Positions 27,545-37,737 of a DNA stretch of 64,000 nt are shown in pieces; the stretch's first letter is position 1; the number at the start of each line of letters is the position of its first letter. Source of the stretch: Candidatus Fimadaptatus faecigallinarum (GTDB taxonomy: Bacteria; Bacillota; Clostridia; Christensenellales; Aristaeellaceae); assembly GCA_018714445.1 (NCBI GenBank), contig DVNK01000032.1, positions 18,157-82,156 of the forward strand, in the 5' to 3' direction. Under the pieces are notes generated by a model. That model saw only the letters and a program-made list of their open reading frames with translations, ran no database searches and was not told the DNA's origin. The position numbers and the translations under genes were made by a program.

Positions 27545-29128
27545 TCACTCGGCGTAGTTGTCGGGCAAATCGTTTTCAAACAGCGTCACGTCGGCGCCCA
27601 GCGCGCCCAGTATCGGCATCGCCGCGTCCAGACTGTCCACGACGAATATGTTCTTCTCGTTGAACCCGGCCTCGATCAGGCCCTTGCGGATAGGCTCCGA
27701 GCGCTTGCGCCCCAGCAGCACCGCCGCCTCGCACGCGCGCGCCATCTGCCGCCCGAACTCGCAGTTGAGCTCGTACTCGCGCTCGCCCAGCTCGACCATG
27801 CCCGGCGTCACCACGCACCTGAGCCCCTCAAACGACGCCAGCACGTCCATGGCCGCCGCCGCGCCCGCCGGGTTCGAGTTGAACGCGTCGTCTATCACTA
27901 TCTTGCCGGCCGCGCCGGGTATTATCTGGAGCCGGTGCGGCACGGGTTCGAGCTTGGATATGCCGCTGGCCAGCTGCTCCATCGTCACGCCCAGCCGGTG
28001 CGCCACCGCCGCCGACAGCGTTATGTTCTGTATGTTATGCCGGCCCAGCAGCCGCGTATGACACTCGACGCGTCCGCCGTCGTCGCACACCAGCGTGAAA
28101 CTCGAGCCCTCCGGCCCGACCGTAAGCCCTTCGGCGCGCATGTACATCTTGTCGCGCGTCAGGCCCGCGCGGTACTTTTCGCAACTCGCGCGCGCGTACA
28201 GCTTGTCGAGCCAGCCGCCGTCCGCCGCAAAGAACGCCTTGCCGTTTGCCGGCAGCGCTTCTATCAGCTCGTTCTTGGTCGCGGCCACGTTCTCTATCGA
28301 GCCGAATGTCTCCAGATGCTGCGGCCCTATCGACGTCATGACGCCTATCGTCGGATGCACCAGCTCGCACATCTCCTTTATGTCGCCCACGTGCCGCGCG
28401 CCCATCTCGGCCAGGAATATCTCATGCTCGGGCTTCAACTGCTCGCGGATTATGCGCGTCACACCCATCGGCGTATTGAAGCTCGACGGCGTAGCCAGCA
28501 CGTTATACTTCTCGTCCAGCAGCGTCTTGAGCGTGAACTTGGTGCTGGTCTTGCCGTAGCTGCCGGTTATGCCTATGCGTATCAGGTCGGGGCGCTCGGC
28601 CAACCGCCGCTGCGCATCCCGGAAAAAGCCGTTGTTTATGTGCTGCTCGCCGGGCTGCGCCGCATACGCGCCCGCCCATACCGCCAGCGGCATCAGCGCA
28701 TACGGCAGATATCCCACGCCCAGCAGCACGCATATCGCCGCCAGCAGCGCGAATACTCCGCCCAGATAGCCGTACAGCCGCTTGACCCGCGGCGTGAACG
28801 CCAGCGGCTTTTTCTGCGACTGCGCCGCCAGCGCCTTCATGTGCATAAACGACGTCAGCGCAAACACCGCCGCGATGCTCACCGCAGCGCCGCCCGCCGC
28901 CGCATCCGGCTGCCCGCGCATCAGCAGCCGCACCACTATGTCCAGCACGCTGAACAGCGCGCCCCCGCCGACATACGAAACCCAATGCCGCATCCCACGC
29001 GCCTTCAGCCAGCGCATGTAGCCGTCCAGCTGGTAGCTCTCCAGTTGCAGCATGTGCACAAAGTACCGCGCGCCCAGCATGCATCCCAGCATTATCAGCG
29101 CCCAGCATATCACACTTACCAACATCAA
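27545..29128 (-). CDS. murF: MurF-like Mur ligase with N-terminal membrane region
   Basis: GITGSYGKTSTK P-loop; AEMGARHVGDIKEMCELVHPTIGVMTSIGPQHLETFGS; hydrophobic N-terminal about 180 aa. Confidence 0.85.
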   Translation of the reverse strand: MMLVSVICWALIMLGCMLGARYFVHMLQLESYQLDGYMRWLKARGMRHWVSYVGGGALFSVLDIVVRLLMRGQPDAAAGGAAVSIAAVFALTSFMHMKALAAQSQKKPLAFTPRVKRLYGYLGGVFALLAAICVLLGVGYLPYALMPLAVWAGAYAAQPGEQHINNGFFRDAQRRLAERPDLIRIGITGSYGKTSTKFTLKTLLDEKYNVLATPSSFNTPMGVTRIIREQLKPEHEIFLAEMGARHVGDIKEMCELVHPTIGVMTSIGPQHLETFGSIENVAATKNELIEALPANGKAFFAADGGWLDKLYARASCEKYRAGLTRDKMYMRAEGLTVGPEGSSFTLVCDDGGRVECHTRLLGRHNIQNITLSAAVAHRLGVTMEQLASGISKLEPVPHRLQIIPGAAGKIVIDDAFNSNPAGAAAAMDVLASFEGLRCVVTPGMVELGEREYELNCEFGRQMARACEAAVLLGRKRSEPIRKGLIEAGFNEKNIFVVDSLDAAMPILGALGADVTLFENDLPDNYAE

Positions 29129-29280
29129 ATGCCCCCTCAGGCTCCGGCGCAGGCCATGGACGGCCCGCCCGCGTTATAGCGCGCTCCGCGCGCGGTGGTA
29201 TGTCGCATGAACCGGTTAAGCATACCACGCCGCGGCCGATTTGGCAAGCGTGCGCGCGTTAACGCGGCCTGGATGCCGCG

Positions 29281-30057
29281 TCAAACCTGTAAAAACTGCC
29301 GCACGACCGCCAGGAAGTTCGGATACCGCTCAAGATACGCAAAGTGCGTAGCGCCCGGCATCACGACCAGACCGGCATCGGGTATCTCCTTTTCCATCGT
29401 CTGGCCCATCCACAGCGGCGTGGCGGTGTCGTTCTCGCCCCAGAACAGCAGCGTCGACGCCTGGATCCGGGGCAGGCACCACTCCAGATCCTGATTTATC
29501 ACCTGCACGAACGTCTTGCGCATGTCGCCCGACAACGCCCGGTAGTCCGCCGAACCCAGCCTGGATTGCAGCGCGCTGGTCAGCTTGTCGGCGTTCTTGC
29601 CCAGCAGCTTTTGCACCGGCTTGCTTTCATAGCCCGCTTTGAGCGCGCTGAACACCGCCTGCTTGAGCTGCAATCCGCCCGAGCGCTTTGGCAGCAGCCC
29701 CGCGCAGCCCGTAAGCACCATCCGTCCCACGCGTTCGGGGTTCTCGGCCGCCAGCATCAGCGCCACCCGCCCGCCGAACGAATGCGCCACTATGTCCACG
29801 CGCTGCGCGCCTATCTCGTCCAGCAGCGCCACTATCTGCGCCTTGAACTCGTCCACATGCCACACTCCATCCGGCTCGGGGCTGCGCCCGTGACCCGGGA
29901 AGTCCACCGCTATCACCCGTGCCGCGCCCGGTATCGCGCTCAGGTCGCGCGTGAGCGGCTTGAAGCTGTCCATGTTGCCGCCCCAGCCGTGCATACACAG
30001 TATGTACTTGCCCTCTTTGCCGAATATCTCGTAGTTTATGCCGCACTCAGCTAACAT
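29281..30057 (-). CDS. alpha/beta fold hydrolase
   Basis: MHGWGGNMDSF; VAHSFGGRVALMLAAENPERV; GATHFAYLERYP. Confidence 0.88.
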   Translation of the reverse strand: MLAECGINYEIFGKEGKYILCMHGWGGNMDSFKPLTRDLSAIPGAARVIAVDFPGHGRSPEPDGVWHVDEFKAQIVALLDEIGAQRVDIVAHSFGGRVALMLAAENPERVGRMVLTGCAGLLPKRSGGLQLKQAVFSALKAGYESKPVQKLLGKNADKLTSALQSRLGSADYRALSGDMRKTFVQVINQDLEWCLPRIQASTLLFWGENDTATPLWMGQTMEKEIPDAGLVVMPGATHFAYLERYPNFLAVVRQFLQV

Positions 30058-30160
30058 CGCTACCTCCTGAAATACTGGGCCGCGCAGGCGCGTCGCACCC
30101 CGCCGCCGTCATTATGGGTCTTGTCATGCAATAAATCTTTTGTCCGCTCATGGCGCCGCC

Positions 30161-30360
30161 GCAGCGCCGACGCGTGCCCGGCGGGTAAGCGCCGGATTTA
30201 CGTGCATGAGCGTGTCGGGTTGCCATGCTGTACCTGAACCATCTAGGCCGGTCGCCGGTTGCAGCGCCGACGCGTGTCCGGCAGATAAGCGCCGGATTTG
30301 CGTGCATGAGCTTGTCGGGTTGCCACGCTGTGCCTGAACCCTCTCGGCCGGTCGCCGCCA
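30161..30360. repeat. intergenic tandem repeat, 100-bp unit, 2 copies
   Basis: gcagcgccgacgcgtg at 30161 and 30261. Confidence 0.85.
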
Positions 30361-30545
30361 CAGCGTGCTGCGCGCCGTCACCGTTTCACGCATTTTGCAT
30401 CATTACGTTCTCAGTCAATGCTCGCTCTATTTTGCAGCGCGCGTCGCACAGTAGATGCTTATTGTATTTTGCAGCGTAAATCGCACAGTAAGCATTTTTG
30501 CTATTTGCACCGTCAGTGTCCTTTGCCATTTCGCGTGGCGTGCCA

Positions 30546-30986
30546 TCAGTACTTGTCGCCCTTTACAAGCTTATATGAGCGCTTGCAATAGCCCAGCCGT
30601 TCATAAAACGCGTGCGCACCGGTGCGCGCAAACCCGCTGGTCAGCATTATGTGCTTTATGCCAGCCGCGCGCGCCGCATTCTCGACGTGCTCCATCAGCG
30701 CCCGACCAACGCCGCGCCTGCGCACGCCGGCGTCGACCGCCAACCCCAGTATCGTCACGTACTCGCCCGCAATCTCCAGCGCCAGCGCGCGTTGTGCGCT
30801 TATCACGCCTGCGACCGCGCCGCCTGCCAGCGCCACGCAGGTCATATAACCGCCGCGCGCGTTCATCTCGGCCAGCTTTGCGCGCACGATGTCCCCGGTC
30901 ATGTATTCATAGCCCAGCGCCTCACGGTATATCCGGGCTATCGCATCGGCGTCATACGGCGTCGCGTCGCGTATTTCAATATCCAT
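30546..30986 (-). CDS. GNAT family N-acetyltransferase
   Basis: MDIEIRDATPYDADAIARIYREALGYEY; VDAGVRRRGVGRALMEHVENAAR. Confidence 0.88.
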   Translation of the reverse strand: MDIEIRDATPYDADAIARIYREALGYEYMTGDIVRAKLAEMNARGGYMTCVALAGGAVAGVISAQRALALEIAGEYVTILGLAVDAGVRRRGVGRALMEHVENAARAAGIKHIMLTSGFARTGAHAFYERLGYCKRSYKLVKGDKY

Positions 30987-31002
30987 GTGTCTCCTCCCGC
31001 GC

Positions 31003-32451
31003 TCAGTCAAACACGCCTCTGAGCCGGCGCACGCCCTCGCGTATCTCCGCCGCGCTCAGCCGCGAAAATCCCAGCCGCATCGAATCGCGCCCCCGGCCGT
31101 CCGGGTAGAACACATCGCCCGGCACGTACATCACACCCGCTGCACGGGCCCTGTCCAGCCGCGCCCGCGCGTCCACGCCTCCGCGCAGCGTCACGAACAC
31201 CGAAAACCCGCCGTCCGTGCGGCGCCAGTCGGCTATGTCGCTGAAGTGCTCATCCAGCGCATCCAGCAGCGCCGCCATGCGCTCGCGATACAGCACCCGA
31301 CTGGCCTTGAGGTGCCGCTCCAGGCACCCGCGCCGCAGAAACTCATTGAGCGCCGCCTGTATCACTGTGGATGTGTGTATGTCCTGATTGAACTTCTCGT
31401 TGAGCAGGTAATGGTACAGCTCCCGCGGCGCGAGCACCCAGCCTATCCGCAGCCCCGGGAACAGCACCTTGGAAAAGCTGCCCGCGTATATCACGACTCC
31501 CGCCGGATCCATCGACTTGAGCGTGGGATAGCTCTCGCCGCGAAAGCGCAGTTCCTCATTGAAGCCATCCTCAAGTATCGGCACGCCGTGCCGCGCGCAC
31601 ACCCGGAGCACCTCGCGCCGACGCTCCAGCGACATGTTGATGCCGGTGGGGTTCTGGTAGGTCGGCACGCAGTACACCAGCGCCGGACGCTTTTTTAGTA
31701 TCTCGCGCTCCAGCCGTTCCGGATCCATGCCCTGCGCGTCCATGTCGACCGCGCCTATGTCGGCAATGCGGCTCTTGAGCACGCCTATCACGCCGTTGTA
31801 CGTGGGCGCTTCGACGAGCACGCGCGTGCCCTCGTCGACCAGCACTCTGGTGACCAGCTCCACGCCCTGGCGAAAGCCGTTCACTATAATCAATTCCTGA
31901 CCGTCGGTGTTTATGCCTTTGGCGCGCATGTCGCTCAACAGGTACTGGCGCAGCGGCTCATACCCGCGCGCATAGCCATAGTTGAGCAGCCGCCCGTCGT
32001 CGGCCGCCAGCACGTCGTTCATGACCTTGCGAAACGCCTGCACCGCAAACGTATTGTGATCGGGCGCAAGCGACGTGAACGATATCACGTCGCGCCCGCC
32101 GTGTTCAAGCGGAGCCTCGTCCTCGCGGTAGTGCGTAAACGCGCGCGCGGCGCGGCTGATGCGCGCGTCCCAGTCCAGCGCCGATTCGACCTGCGCGGGT
32201 CGAGCGCTCGCGCCGCTGACCACGAACGTGCCCTGGCCCGGCCGCACGCTGACCAGGCCCTCGTCGCGCAGGTATGCGTACGCCGCGTCCACGGTATTGC
32301 GGCTGACGTGCTCCAGCCGCGCCATGTCCCGCGCCGACGGCAGCTTGCCCGGCGGCAATTCGCCCGACAGTATCGCCCGCCGCAGCTTGTCGCGCAACAG
32401 CAGGTACAGCGGCTTGCCGCCCTCGCCGTCCGGCCCGAACAGTTGACTCAT
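31003..32451 (-). CDS. MocR/PdxR-type GntR regulator-aminotransferase fusion
   Basis: N-terminal GntR HTH LRRAILSGELPPGKLPSARDMARLEHVSRNTVDAAYAYLRDEG; C-terminal PLP domain YAGSFSKVLFPGLRIGW. Confidence 0.93.
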   Translation of the reverse strand: MSQLFGPDGEGGKPLYLLLRDKLRRAILSGELPPGKLPSARDMARLEHVSRNTVDAAYAYLRDEGLVSVRPGQGTFVVSGASARPAQVESALDWDARISRAARAFTHYREDEAPLEHGGRDVISFTSLAPDHNTFAVQAFRKVMNDVLAADDGRLLNYGYARGYEPLRQYLLSDMRAKGINTDGQELIIVNGFRQGVELVTRVLVDEGTRVLVEAPTYNGVIGVLKSRIADIGAVDMDAQGMDPERLEREILKKRPALVYCVPTYQNPTGINMSLERRREVLRVCARHGVPILEDGFNEELRFRGESYPTLKSMDPAGVVIYAGSFSKVLFPGLRIGWVLAPRELYHYLLNEKFNQDIHTSTVIQAALNEFLRRGCLERHLKASRVLYRERMAALLDALDEHFSDIADWRRTDGGFSVFVTLRGGVDARARLDRARAAGVMYVPGDVFYPDGRGRDSMRLGFSRLSAAEIREGVRRLRGVFD

Positions 32452-32767
32452 GCCGCACCTCCTCGCGATAGCGCCATTTGCGTCGTCTCGTTGCGCGCCG
32501 CCAGACGCAAACGCTCATGTCGTGCACGCAGGAGCGCCGCGTTTTAAAGCGCAATCAATCTGCGTGCGGCCGGAGCGTTGCCGGTCAACGGTCAAGTCCC
32601 ACGCGCATATTGCCGCGCGCGAGCCTGGCGCAACGCCGGCGTCAACGCCTCAGCCCGCACCGGCCTGCGCCGCGCACAACTTCACACTGCTATTTTATCC
32701 CATTTAGCGCAAATAATAAAGTGCCGCCGCGTCGCTTATTTTGCGATTCGGTGGCACCATTGATATA

Positions 32768-33295
32768 TGCCTGTTAAGTGCCGCGACTGGCGCGCCGTTA
32801 CAGACGTTTATGCGGCAGGTTTATGGCCGCAATGCCCGGTGCATTGAGCATGCCTTCCCGCCACGAAACCATGCGCGAATTGCCGTACGCTCCAGGCAGG
32901 CAGCATGTGCTCGAGTATCCGCGGCATCGCATCCAACCTACTTGCGCTTTCATTTGCGATAACAGCGGCGCGACCTGACTATTTATCGCGCGCCTGCCGC
33001 GCGGAGCAGATCGCAGCCCCGTACGCTATCATGCCTGTTAAGTGCCGCGACTGGCGCGCCGTTACAGACGTTATGCGGCAGGTTTATAGCCGCAATGCCC
33101 GGTGCATTTAGCATGCCGTTCCGCCACGAAACCACGCGCGAATTGCCGTACGCTCCAGGCAGGCGGCATGCGCTCGAGTATCCGCGGCATCGCATCCAAC
33201 CTACTTGCGCTTTCATCCGCGATAACGGCGGCGCGACCTGGCTATTTATCGCGCACCTGCCACACGGAGCAGATCGCAGCCCCGTCCGCTCTCAG
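32768..33295. repeat. intergenic tandem duplication, 264-bp unit, 2 copies
   Basis: tgcctgttaagtgccgcgactggcgcgccgttacagacg at 32768 and 33032; nearly identical throughout. Confidence 0.95.
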
Positions 33296-33431
33296 CAAGC
33301 GCGTTTACAAAATTTGAAGTTGCAGCGCCCATAACCGCATTTGCCCAAAGTCTAACTGACATTTGTTAGCCCAGCGCGTTTTGCGCCTGCGCAACGCTGA
33401 TTTATCTCCCGGCGCGCAAAACTGCGCCCGC

Positions 33432-33932
33432 TCACTCCTGCGTTTCGTCCGGCTCGTACACCAGAAACGGGTCGTCGTCGGGATGCGGCTCGGGCAGGCT
33501 CAGCGTCGTCATTATCAGCGCGTCCTCATGGTTGTCCTCGTAGTAGCGCTTGCGGTAACCCACGTCCACAAAGCCGTGCGCGCGATAGAGCCGCTGCGCG
33601 ATCTCGTTTGAGCGCCGCACCTCCAGCGTCATGAACGCCATGCCCGAGTCCGCCGCAAACTGCAGCATGTCACTGAGCAGTTGCGTGCCCAGCCCCTGAC
33701 CGCGCCAGCGCCGCGCTATCGCTATGTTGGTCACATGCGCCTCGTCGACCACGAACCACACCCCGCCATAACCCGCGACCTCGCCGTCGCGCTCTATGAC
33801 CAGGTAGCGCGCGCACTTGTTGCGCGTCAGCTCGTCTATGAACGACTGGCGCGACCACGGCGTCGCAAACGCCTCGTGCTCTATCGCCAGCACCGCGTCC
33901 AGATCGTCCAGCGTCATCAGCCGGCATGTCAT
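33432..33932 (-). CDS. rimI: ribosomal protein alanine N-acetyltransferase
   Basis: FATPWSRQSFIDEL; NIAIARRWRGQGLGTQLL; LEVRRSNEIAQRLYRAHGF.D.G.RKRYY. Confidence 0.94.
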   Translation of the reverse strand: MTCRLMTLDDLDAVLAIEHEAFATPWSRQSFIDELTRNKCARYLVIERDGEVAGYGGVWFVVDEAHVTNIAIARRWRGQGLGTQLLSDMLQFAADSGMAFMTLEVRRSNEIAQRLYRAHGFVDVGYRKRYYEDNHEDALIMTTLSLPEPHPDDDPFLVYEPDETQE

Positions 33933-34618
33933 ACCTTCAACCCCTTTGCCAGCCGCTCGCGCTCAGCCTGCGGTGCGCGCAGGTAAAGCGGCTTGAGCGT
34001 CAGATAGTCCACCGCGCGTTCGGGCGCACGCTGCGCCAGCGCGCACACCGCCGCCGCGCGCGGATAGTTCAGATGCCCCGGCGCAAACCGCGCATCCTCC
34101 CGCAGCGCACGTATCTTCTCGCGGCATGCGTCCGCTCCATCGCCCAGGAACATGACCTCGCCCGCCGGCAGCGCCGCCACAAACTCCTCAACCGGCGCAG
34201 CCACGTCGTCGGTCAGCCGCTCAAATCCCGCGCCGCCCCTGAACGCCGCCGCGTACACCTGACTGCGCCGCGCATCAAACATCGGCGCTATCACGCCGCC
34301 AAATCCCGCCGCGCCGTACGCCAGCGCTTCCAGCGCGTCCACGCCCAGCGCCCGCGCCCCGGTCGCATGCGCCAGCGCCTTGACCGTCGTCACGCCTATG
34401 CGCACGCCGGTAAACGAGCCCGGTCCCACCGTGCATGCGAATATCTCGATATCCGCCGCGCGCAGCCCGGCGCACTCCAGCGCATGCTGCACCATCGGCA
34501 GCACGGTCTGCGAATGCGTAAGGCCATGCCGGGCATTTTCCTCATGGGTGACTACGCCGTCCTGCATCAGCGCGACCGACGCGTATGGCCCGGATGTATC
34601 CATCGCCAGTATGTTCAT
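33929..34618 (-). CDS. tsaB: tRNA t6A biosynthesis protein TsaB
   Basis: MNILAMDTSGPYASVAL; GPGSFTGVRIGVTTVKALAHA. Confidence 0.95.
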   Translation of the reverse strand: MNILAMDTSGPYASVALMQDGVVTHEENARHGLTHSQTVLPMVQHALECAGLRAADIEIFACTVGPGSFTGVRIGVTTVKALAHATGARALGVDALEALAYGAAGFGGVIAPMFDARRSQVYAAAFRGGAGFERLTDDVAAPVEEFVAALPAGEVMFLGDGADACREKIRALREDARFAPGHLNYPRAAAVCALAQRAPERAVDYLTLKPLYLRAPQAERERLAKGLKV

Positions 34619-35112
34619 GCCTCATCCTCCCCCGGCGCGGCTATCGTTATGCGGCGCGCAAAGCCGTCGGCCAGTTCGCTCACGTTGTGGTCGCCGGATA
34701 CCGGCTGCTCGCCCGCCGGCACGTCGCTCATGCTCACGCGCTCCACGCACACTGTGTACGCGCCTTCCGGGTCCAGATCGGCGTTCTCGGGCCATTCTAT
34801 CGCAGCTATGCCATCGCCGCCTATGTATTCGTTTAAGCCGGTCTCAAACAGCTGCTCCGGGTCGTCCATGCGGTACAGGTCGAAGTGGTAGAAGTTGCAA
34901 GTCGGCCCTGAGTACTGCTGCATCGTCGTGAACGTCGGGCTGGTTATGTGGCTGGTTATGCCCAGCCCCCGCGCCAATCCCCGCGCAAACACCGACTTGC
35001 CTGCGCCCATGTCCCCGCGCAACAGCACTATGTCGCCCGCGCGCAATCTCGCGCCCAGCTCGCGCGCTATCTCCAGCGTGCGCGCCTCGTCCGTCGTATA
35101 GTATATCTGCAT
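34615..35112 (-). CDS. tsaE: tRNA t6A biosynthesis ATPase TsaE
   Basis: LLRGDMGAGKSVFARGLARGLGI; SPTFTTMQQY; FYHFDLYRM. Confidence 0.95.
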   Translation of the reverse strand: MQIYYTTDEARTLEIARELGARLRAGDIVLLRGDMGAGKSVFARGLARGLGITSHITSPTFTTMQQYSGPTCNFYHFDLYRMDDPEQLFETGLNEYIGGDGIAAIEWPENADLDPEGAYTVCVERVSMSDVPAGEQPVSGDHNVSELADGFARRITIAAPGEDEA

Positions 35113-35354
35113 ATTGCCTCTCTGTGGCGCGGCCTGCGCGCCTTGCGGTTTGTTTTATTCGATGATATTATACCCCACCCGCCGACCCCTGTAAAGGCGC
35201 GCAGTGTTACAGCATGGTTTGCCCTGCGGGCCGCGCCATGCGGCGACTGCCGGCTTAATGCCGCAATTTAATCGCATTGCCGGCCCATGCAAACACCGCC
35301 CGCATCACCGGCTCGCCGCCCAATATGACGCCTCATGCAGCTCCATCCCGGCAT

Positions 35355-35396
35355 AAAAAACCGGGCAGGCCGCGGCGCTTGCCACAACCTGCCCGA
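35355..35396 (-). terminator. rho-independent terminator of ribU
   Basis: Minus strand CGGGCAGG...CCTGCCCGGTTTTTT. Confidence 0.85.
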
Positions 35397-35409
35397 TATT
35401 ATTCTGCGC

Positions 35410-36036
35410 TTACCTGCCGCGGCGATCGTGCAGCAGCGGCGACAGCGGCTTATACAGTATGAACGTCACCAGCGCCAGCGCCAGGCCCTTGACCGCATTG
35501 AACGGTATCACGCCGTATATGAACAGCGTCGCCAGGCTGGTTATCGCCGGATTGTCGGCCATCGCGATTATGCCCTCCATGCCGGAGAACTTGGCATACA
35601 TCGGCAGCAGTATGTACTGGTTGGTGACCACCGACATCGCAACCATGAGCACCACGCCGATCAACATGCCTATCAGCGCCGAACGGCGATTGATACTCAC
35701 ATGGTTCTCACGCGCGGCGTTCTTCACGCGCGCACGCTGATATATCCACGCCGACGGCACCACCAGCGCCGCCGAACACAGGAAGTCGGCCAGTTCGCCT
35801 ATGCCCGCCGTCGTGCCCATCGGTATATGTACCAGCGCCTTTATAAGCAGCACTATCAAACCCTGCACCGGCCCCATCGCAAACCCCGCCAGCAACGCCG
35901 GCATCGTCGAAAAGTCCAGCTTCAACCACGGCAGGAACATCGGTATCTCGAATATCGGCATCCACAGTATTATCGATACCGCCGAAAGCATGGCTACGCG
36001 CACCATATAGCGCACCCTGGTGTCAACTTGCTGCAT
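35410..36036 (-). CDS. ribU: ECF transporter S component, riboflavin (RibU-like)
   Basis: MLSAVSIILWMPIFEIPMFLPWLKLDFSTMPALLAGFAMGPVQGLIVLLIK; preceded by FMN riboswitch. Confidence 0.9.
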   Translation of the reverse strand: MQQVDTRVRYMVRVAMLSAVSIILWMPIFEIPMFLPWLKLDFSTMPALLAGFAMGPVQGLIVLLIKALVHIPMGTTAGIGELADFLCSAALVVPSAWIYQRARVKNAARENHVSINRRSALIGMLIGVVLMVAMSVVTNQYILLPMYAKFSGMEGIIAMADNPAITSLATLFIYGVIPFNAVKGLALALVTFILYKPLSPLLHDRRGR

Positions 36037-36183
36037 AACTTGAGCAGCCCCCTTTCGCATATCGCCCTTGCGGGCAACCTGCGCGCGCCCGGCGATCGCG
36101 GGCCGCGCCCGAAACTCGGAGGCATACAAAAACACGCCCCCGATGCTTCTCAGAGGCGTGAAAAGACGGCAAACAAACTGCTG

Positions 36184-36382
36184 CTCTTCTCTCATCCAGA
36201 CTCACCGGACCACCTGTCCGATACACTGTCGGCTCCGGAATCGCCAGATTGCGCCTTGCTGCCGCGCGTTCCTTTATCGAACGCCGGGAGCCGGGTACGC
36301 ATACTGATCGCTGACCGGATCTGCGCGCATGCACGCTCGCGGGCTACACCGCCGGTGGGGCTTCGCACCCCGCCCTGAAGAT
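36184..36382 (-). ncRNA. FMN riboswitch (RFN element)
   Basis: Minus strand CTTCAGGGCGGGGTGCGAAGCCCCACCGGCGGT...GGACAGGTGGTCCGGTGAGTCTGGATGAGAGAAG. Confidence 0.96.
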
Positions 36383-36499
36383 CGCACTGGAACTCGTCGT
36401 TCCATCTACAATTATATGCATACCCCGCCTCAGCTGCAATGCATTGGCGTTATGAGCATGTAAATTTATTTTTACATGGCGTCATGCCACGCCGCCACG

Positions 36500-37315
36500 T
36501 CAACCCGCGTTTACCAAGTCTTCAAAGAGCTCGCGCACTATGCCCGGCATGACCTCGCCGCGCACGTACGCCCTGCGCCGTTCATCCGCCTCGGTATGCG
36601 CGTTCAGCAGCGAGCGGCCGGCGGCAGTATTGTCGGACACGCAGCTCAATGCCGCAATGGGCAGCCCGCACAGCTTGGCCGCGCGCAGTGCCGCCGCCAG
36701 CTCCATGTCCAGCCCGTTGCAGCCGCGCGCACGTATCGCATCGATATGGGCATACTGCGCAAACAGCGTGTCCGTGCAGAACGTGCGGCCCACATGCAGC
36801 CGCACGCCGCAGGCCCTGCAGTGGCGCGCGGCGATAGCATCGAGCCGGTCAAGCAATGCGGCGTCCGGAGTCATGCGCTCGCCAAACGCATCGAACGCCA
36901 GGTCTGCCGAGGCAATGTACCGGCTTGCGCCGTCACCGCATACCGTGCTGTGGGTCACGACCAGGTCGCCTATCGCCATGTCCGGATCCAGCGCGCCCAC
37001 CGAACTGACAAACAGCACCCGCTGGCAGCCCGTGAGCCCCAGCGCCAGCACCGCATCCAGCACGACCGGCGCACCATACCCCGCCATGACGTATGTCAGC
37101 CCGCAGTCCGGCAGATCGTACGCGCGCACCGAGTTCAGTCCGCGCCCCATAAGTTCGGCTCGGCCGAGCGCTCCAAACCTTTCGGGTGGCCAGCCGGGCG
37201 TGACTATCACACCGGCTCGGACGCGCGTGGCCTCCACGCCCAGCGTGCGTCGGCAGGCGGCTTCGGGCGCAGCGCCGTAGCGCCGCATAGCGGCTATAAG
37301 GTCGGCATACTGCAT
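36500..37315 (-). CDS. nucleoside phosphorylase (PNP/uridine phosphorylase superfamily)
   Basis: SVGALDPDMAIGDLVVTHSTVCGDGASRYI; GCNGLDMELAAALRAAKLCGLPIAAL.CVSDN. Confidence 0.85.
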   Translation of the reverse strand: MQYADLIAAMRRYGAAPEAACRRTLGVEATRVRAGVIVTPGWPPERFGALGRAELMGRGLNSVRAYDLPDCGLTYVMAGYGAPVVLDAVLALGLTGCQRVLFVSSVGALDPDMAIGDLVVTHSTVCGDGASRYIASADLAFDAFGERMTPDAALLDRLDAIAARHCRACGVRLHVGRTFCTDTLFAQYAHIDAIRARGCNGLDMELAAALRAAKLCGLPIAALSCVSDNTAAGRSLLNAHTEADERRRAYVRGEVMPGIVRELFEDLVNAG

Positions 37316-37589
37316 GTCGGATCCGCTCCTTCATTTATTACTGTCGAAATCCCGTGATGTCTCGTCTCAGGCAACGCCCGCGCAGCACAGGCAAAGTTTG
37401 AGCCCCTGCCGCAAGTCTCAGACCGCCTTCAACAGGTCAGGCAGCCGAATCGCGCGCTTATTGTAATTGCATGACTGATTTCTGCGTCAGGCACGCCACG
37501 GGCCGCATTTACCGTTGCCTAAGCGCGCCTATTAAATCATTCGGTTTGCAGTCGCGCTGCTGTGCGGGTTTGTCGTGCATTCAACGGGC

Positions 37590-37617
37590 TGGGCCCATGC
37601 CGCAAGGCATGGGCCCA
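37590..37617. terminator. 12-bp perfect hairpin
   Basis: TGGGCCCATGCC-GCAA-GGCATGGGCCCA. Confidence 0.5.
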
Positions 37618-37737
37618 TTTGGCGCGCATAGGCGCCGCTCGTATGATACTGCGCAGCCTGGCGCCGCATTGCCTGCGACGTCTCAACCGTCAAGCGCCGC
37701 GCATTCCAAACGCGTTCCCAAACGGCACGCCGCCGGC

